DNA from: CADEER01 sp965216585
Lineage (GTDB): Bacteria; Desulfobacterota; Binatia; HRBIN30; CADEER01
NCBI GenBank assembly: GCA_965216585.1
Contig: CBDCGC010000003.1
Span: forward strand, 682,001 to 746,000
DNA: 64,000 nt
Direction: 5' to 3'
The position numbers were made by a program, and so were the translations under genes. The notes below the pieces were generated by a model. That model saw nothing but the letters and a program-made list of their open reading frames with translations, was not told the origin of the DNA and ran no database searches. This document shows positions 63,105 to 64,000 of the stretch, piece by piece; within the stretch, counting starts at the first letter, position 1, and every line of letters begins with the position of its first letter.

Positions 63105-64000
63105 TTAGCCTAATTGGCCCAGGACCATGGCACTGGTCGGGACCCCGACCCCAGCTGTCACGAGGACATGATCGTTCTTCGCCGGCTGATTCGTCGAGGT
63201 CCCGCGAATGACGCGCACCCCTTCGTTGACGCCGTTCATTCCATGGATGTACGCCTCACTCAGTTGGCCGCCGTGCGTATTGCTCGGCAAGCGCCCGCCA
63301 ACCTCCAGGTTGCCGTCCTTGATGAAGTCCTTTGCCTCACCGGGGCCACAAAAGCCAAAGGACTCGAGCTGCCACAACACGATCGACGAGAAAGCGTCGT
63401 AGATGACGGCGGCGTCGACGTCGTCTGGACCCATCTCGGCAACCCGCCACATCTGCTCGGCAACGACGTCCATCTCCGGCAGGATCGCGATGTCGGGCCG
63501 GTAGAAGCTGGTCATCTGCTCCTGATCGGCGCCCGAGCCGACACCGATGCCGCGCACCACGGCTGCCGGCTGCGCAGCGTCAGCGGCGCGCTCGCGCGTG
63601 GTGAGCACGCAAGCCGCCGCCCCGTCCGTCTCCTGGCAGCAGTCGTAGAGGCGCAACGGCGCTGCGATCAAGCGCGAGCTCTGATGCTCGTCAAACGACA
63701 ACGGCTTGCCATAGAAAAACGCATCGGGATTGTTTACCGCGTGCTTGCGCGTCGACACCGCCACCTCAGCGAGATCGCGGCTGGTGCAACCGGTCTTGTG
63801 CATGTAGCGCGTGGTGAACATCGCCACCCAACTGGCCGGCGTCATCAGGCCATAGGGCATGTACCAGCTCCAGTGGATGAGATCGGCAGTGACCAGGTCG
63901 CCACTGACGCCGTCGCTGTAACGCTGGCCCGAGCGGCCGTTGAGCGCACGATAGCAGACGACGTTCTCGCAACTCCCCGTCGCCAGGGCCATCGCCGCCT
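63105..64000 (-). CDS. SCP2/nonspecific lipid-transfer-type thiolase-fold protein (5' end cut by window edge)
   Basis: At least 295 C-terminal residues remain, and the frame is open to the right edge; such proteins are about 390 residues, so roughly 95 are missing. VSTRKHAVNNPDAFFYGKPLSFDEHQSSRLIAAPLRLYDCCQETDGAAACVLTT and NTHGGQLSEAYIHGMNGVNEGVRVIRG are typical of the SCP2-thiolase group (His in HGG). The member probably cleaves 3-ketoacyl-CoA esters with steroid or branched side chains, though some relatives lack clear activity. It precedes the thiolase gene on the same strand. Confidence 0.88.
   Translation of the reverse strand, partial: AAMALATGSCENVVCYRALNGRSGQRYSDGVSGDLVTADLIHWSWYMPYGLMTPASWVAMFTTRYMHKTGCTSRDLAEVAVSTRKHAVNNPDAFFYGKPLSFDEHQSSRLIAAPLRLYDCCQETDGAAACVLTTRERAADAAQPAAVVRGIGVGSGADQEQMTSFYRPDIAILPEMDVVAEQMWRVAEMGPDDVDAAVIYDAFSSIVLWQLESFGFCGPGEAKDFIKDGNLEVGGRLPSNTHGGQLSEAYIHGMNGVNEGVRVIRGTSTNQPAKNDHVLVTAGVGVPTSAMVLGQLG

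Overview
The window is 64 kb of GC-rich, gene-dense DNA from a Gram-negative bacterium. It carries many lipoprotein and signal-peptide genes, a type II secretion-like pseudopilin domain, exported proteins with long Thr/Ala/Pro linkers, EF-hand or dockerin-like calcium loops, several F420-type luciferase-like oxidoreductases and an addBA operon. This mix suggests a deltaproteobacterial-grade soil or sediment lineage, possibly Candidatus Binatota. That is an inference from gene content; there is no rRNA in the window to test it. I saw no tRNA, rRNA, CRISPR, prophage or insertion sequence.

Layout. 1-3.2 kb: a serine hydrolase cut by the window edge, an LD-carboxypeptidase, a ferredoxin fused to a zinc ribbon, and a GST. 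3.25-4.24 kb: a non-coding mosaic with a 54-bp tandem array, a common hairpin repeat and the last 26 codons of a Hint (intein-like) domain. 4.2-18.8 kb: mostly housekeeping genes (pseudopilin-like protein, XRE regulator, mfd overlapping a SurA-like isomerase overlapping pdxA, a phosphomannomutase, an MltD-like transglycosylase, an AcoX/NAD-kinase-like protein, ATP sulfurylase, and a CDGSH-glutamate synthase fusion). 18.9-23.1 kb: a candidate polysaccharide O-acetylation cluster (SASA esterase lipoprotein, MBOAT acyltransferase, SGNH/AlgJ-like protein).

23-40 kb is rich in exported proteins: an EF-hand protein with 40-residue repeats, a seven-blade FG-GAP lipoprotein with one C-x9-C pair per blade, a very large beta-propeller/di-heme cytochrome protein, a pentapeptide-repeat protein, a pectinacetylesterase with Cys/Lys-rich N-terminal repeats, and a sulfatase-like lipoprotein. 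Radical SAM, NnrU and adenosylhomocysteinase genes lie among them.

40-50 kb: TerC, two divergent MscS channels, a HelD-like helicase divergent from an acyl-CoA synthetase, a SLOG-like protein, thymidylate kinase, and two small exported-protein genes that each carry one apparent +1 frameshift. 50-57 kb: addB-addA. 57-64 kb: a catabolic set (TauD-like dioxygenase, three luciferase-like oxidoreductases, MaoC dehydratase, two thiolases). With the acyl-CoA synthetase at 44.8 kb this suggests acyl-CoA-level breakdown of a hydrophobic substrate. That substrate cannot be identified from sequence.
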